A stretch of 64,000 nt of DNA, from contig NZ_AFPB01000142.1 in the NCBI RefSeq assembly GCF_000218485.1, positions 1 through 64,000 on the forward strand. Direction: 5' to 3'. A model generated the notes under the pieces. The model searched no databases, was not told where the DNA came from, and saw only the letters and a program-made list of their open reading frames with translations. Position numbers and translations under genes: made by a program. Origin of the DNA: Aquimarina agarivorans. GTDB taxonomy: Bacteria; Bacteroidota; Bacteroidia; Flavobacteriales; Flavobacteriaceae. Below, piece after piece: positions 62,243 through 64,000 of this stretch (positions within the stretch are counted from its first letter, which is position 1; each line of letters begins with the position of its first letter).

Positions 62243-63915
62243 ACTATGGCTACTTCGCTCTTTAAATTTGGAGCAACAGGAGTTAAATCGCCCATGGACA
62301 TACGCACCCTTCCTGCGGTATCTTCAGTAGTAATAAATTGTTTGCCTTTACTGGTTTCATCAATTTCTGTTCTTCCCAAACATGGTAAAATTAAGGCAGA
62401 TTTTCCATGTACCACATGGCTTCTATTTAGTTTAGTAGCAATATGCATTGTAAAATCAGCATCATTCATAGCTTGTTCTACTAATGAAGTGTCGGGAGCT
62501 GCGTGTACAAAATTACCTCCCAAACCAACAAACACTTTTGATTTTTTAGCCACTAAATGTTCAACAGCTTCTACCGCAGTAACCCCATGCTCACGTGGTG
62601 CTTTAAAGTCAAATGCTTTTTCGAGACTGGACAAAAATGATTCAGGTGATTTTTCCCAAATTCCCATGGTACGATCCCCTTGAACGTTACTGTGGCCTCG
62701 AACAGGTAAAGTACCAGCTCCTGGTTTAGCTATTGATCCTTTTACTAGTAATAAATTCACAAATTCACGAATAGTATCTTCGCCATTAGTATGTTGAGTA
62801 ATGCCCATGGCCCAGGCAATAATAATTTTTTTGGCATCAATGATATACGCTGCTGCTTTCTCAATTTCTGCGACAGCGATACCACTTTGTTGTACTAAAT
62901 CATCATAATCCGCATTTGCTAATTGCGCTAAAAATTCAGAATAGCCTGTACTGTGTTTAGAAATAAATGCTTCATCAAATATTGAAGCATCTATTTTTTG
63001 CTTTCGGTACAACAATACCAATATTGCTTTTACTAAAGCTAAGTCTCCATTTATTTTAACTTGTAAATACAAATCCTGTAATGGTGTTCCGTCTCCTACC
63101 CATTCCCATGGTTTTTGCGGATGCTTAAATCCCATAAAACCAGTTTCGGGCATTGGATTAACAGCAATTATTTTACCTCCATTTTGTTTTAGTTTTTGAA
63201 GCTCAGTAAGCATTCGTGGGGCATTGGTACCTGGGTTTTGACCAAAAATGAGTAGCAAATCAGTTTGCGAAATATCATCGAGCTTTACCGATGCTTTTCC
63301 TATTCCTGTAGTTTCTGATAGCGCTACTCCTGTAGCCTCATGACACATATTAGAACAGTCTGGCAAATTATTTGTCCCAAACTGCCTAACAAATAATTGA
63401 TAACAAAATGCAGCTTCATTACTTGCTCTTCCTGAAGTATAAAAAATAGCCTCATCTGGGTCATTCAATTTATTTAATTCATGAGCTGCTATTTCAAATG
63501 CTTTCTCCCAAGTAACTGTTTGGTAATGGGTGCCTCCTTGCGGCAAATACATAGGCGAATTCAGCCGTCCTTGTTTTTCTAACCAGTAATTTGATTTTGT
63601 TAATAATTCTTTTATAGAATTTTCGGCAAAAAACTCAGCACCTATAGTCTCTTTTGAAGCTTCCCAAGCAACTGCTTTAGCTCCATTTTCGCAATATTCA
63701 GCAATTAACGATCGTTCGCTTGGATCAGGATCTGGCCAGGCACAACTAGGGCAGTCATATCCTTTTACCTGATTTAGTTTAAACATTGTTTTGACTCCTC
63801 GACCAACATATGTTTCCTCCCAAATACGATAACCCACAGAAGCTATAGCAGGAAAACCTACTGCTACTTTTTTTGGTTCAGTTATTTTTAATTCATCTGA
63901 TTTTTTAAAGGACAT
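62179..63915 (-). CDS. FdhF/YdeP-family molybdopterin oxidoreductase, N-terminal part
   Basis: This large family (TIGR01701) contains E. coli YdeP, linked to acid resistance; the substrate is not established. The N-terminus has C55-x2-C58 and C75 as probable Fe-S or Mo-region ligands (GYDCPSCAWPDPDPSER), followed by the molybdopterin motifs LLIFGQNPGTNAPRM and VRGHSNVQGDRTMG. The frame closes at 578 codons after an A5 run; the remainder is in the +1-base frame (61646-62242). It is the second molybdoenzyme in the window, suggesting active molybdenum cofactor synthesis. RidA follows. Confidence 0.85.
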   Translation of the reverse strand: MSFKKSDELKITEPKKVAVGFPAIASVGYRIWEETYVGRGVKTMFKLNQVKGYDCPSCAWPDPDPSERSLIAEYCENGAKAVAWEASKETIGAEFFAENSIKELLTKSNYWLEKQGRLNSPMYLPQGGTHYQTVTWEKAFEIAAHELNKLNDPDEAIFYTSGRASNEAAFCYQLFVRQFGTNNLPDCSNMCHEATGVALSETTGIGKASVKLDDISQTDLLLIFGQNPGTNAPRMLTELQKLKQNGGKIIAVNPMPETGFMGFKHPQKPWEWVGDGTPLQDLYLQVKINGDLALVKAILVLLYRKQKIDASIFDEAFISKHSTGYSEFLAQLANADYDDLVQQSGIAVAEIEKAAAYIIDAKKIIIAWAMGITQHTNGEDTIREFVNLLLVKGSIAKPGAGTLPVRGHSNVQGDRTMGIWEKSPESFLSSLEKAFDFKAPREHGVTAVEAVEHLVAKKSKVFVGLGGNFVHAAPDTSLVEQAMNDADFTMHIATKLNRSHVVHGKSALILPCLGRTEIDETSKGKQFITTEDTAGRVRMSMGDLTPVAPNLKSEVAIVCGIAAATLKEKQKCLGIIFQ

Positions 63916-64000
63916 ATGTTTAATTTATTCCACATTGTGGTATTTACTTTTAACTAATAGCTAGTATAGCCTTAAATTGAGAAATTTAAAATCACTAGCG

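Noticed and set aside
62189-62683. 164-aa plus-strand ORF
   Set aside because: Long, but fully antisense to the YdeP-type molybdoenzyme, which has clear motifs.

Overview
The window looks like a chromosomal stretch of a Bacteroidota member, most likely family Flavobacteriaceae. Supporting signs are the AT-rich base composition, Bacteroidota-type promoters (TTG/TTTG about 19-21 nt before TAnnTTTG), a fused alpha/beta E1 2-oxoacid dehydrogenase, a split transketolase, lipoprotein signals followed by acidic residues, and clade-typical products (HMA-MauE protein, TIGR02757, DUF6146/DUF6787-like proteins). I cannot name a genus. I see no tRNA or rRNA gene, CRISPR array, transposase, integrase or phage gene. 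It reads as ordinary core genome with one cell-surface polysaccharide locus and one nitrate-assimilation locus.

Layout: 0.6-2.9 kb dnaX (split by a poly-A run) and miaE. 3-4.8 kb a beta-propeller lipoprotein and a conserved hypothetical. 4.9-11.3 kb uvrA, a LOG-family protein and an M1-peptidase-like/beta-barrel protein. 11.5-16.2 kb fused E1 dehydrogenase, an FAD oxidoreductase and dapD. 16.3-22.7 kb an LPS-core-type locus: Kdo-kinase-like protein, GT9 heptosyltransferase-like protein, methyltransferase, two GT2 enzymes each accompanied by a diverged paralogue without the catalytic acidic motif, and a polysaccharide deacetylase. 22.8-24 kb a pentapeptide-repeat membrane protein. 24-29.2 kb a two-gene nitrate-assimilation operon. 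29.3-31.1 kb galM and a candidate structured small RNA. 31.2-45.4 kb RNA modification (RsmB-like, MnmD, Tgt), ilvE, an HMA-MauE protein, mazG, dnaB, accA and an LptF/G permease. 45.4-52.6 kb Old Yellow Enzyme, transketolase halves, ferredoxin, acyl-CoA reductase, serC and serA. 52.6-64 kb small conserved proteins, msrA, lolD, TIGR02757, a response regulator, a LysE exporter, RidA and a YdeP-type molybdoenzyme.

Genes that belong together: serC-serA (serine synthesis); dapD (lysine/peptidoglycan) and ilvE plus the E1 fusion (branched-chain metabolism); the nitrate reductase with a rubredoxin-tailed partner; tgt with an LptF/G-type permease; and four RNA-modifying genes (miaE, rsmB-like, mnmD, tgt).

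A recurring oddity is that five genes (dnaX, a GT2, a GT2 paralogue, HMA-MauE, YdeP) are each interrupted by a single frame change in an A or T run. A systematic homopolymer miscall in the assembly is the simplest explanation. Three of the five nevertheless sit exactly on classical -1 slippery heptamers, and the dnaX case is at a 10-A run in a gene famous for programmed slippage, so recoding deserves a test. Other points of interest are the candidate three-hairpin sRNA near 30.8 kb, a repeated palindromic element upstream of the nitrate operon, a Tgt that has lost its zinc cysteines, and the GT2/pseudo-GT2 pairs.
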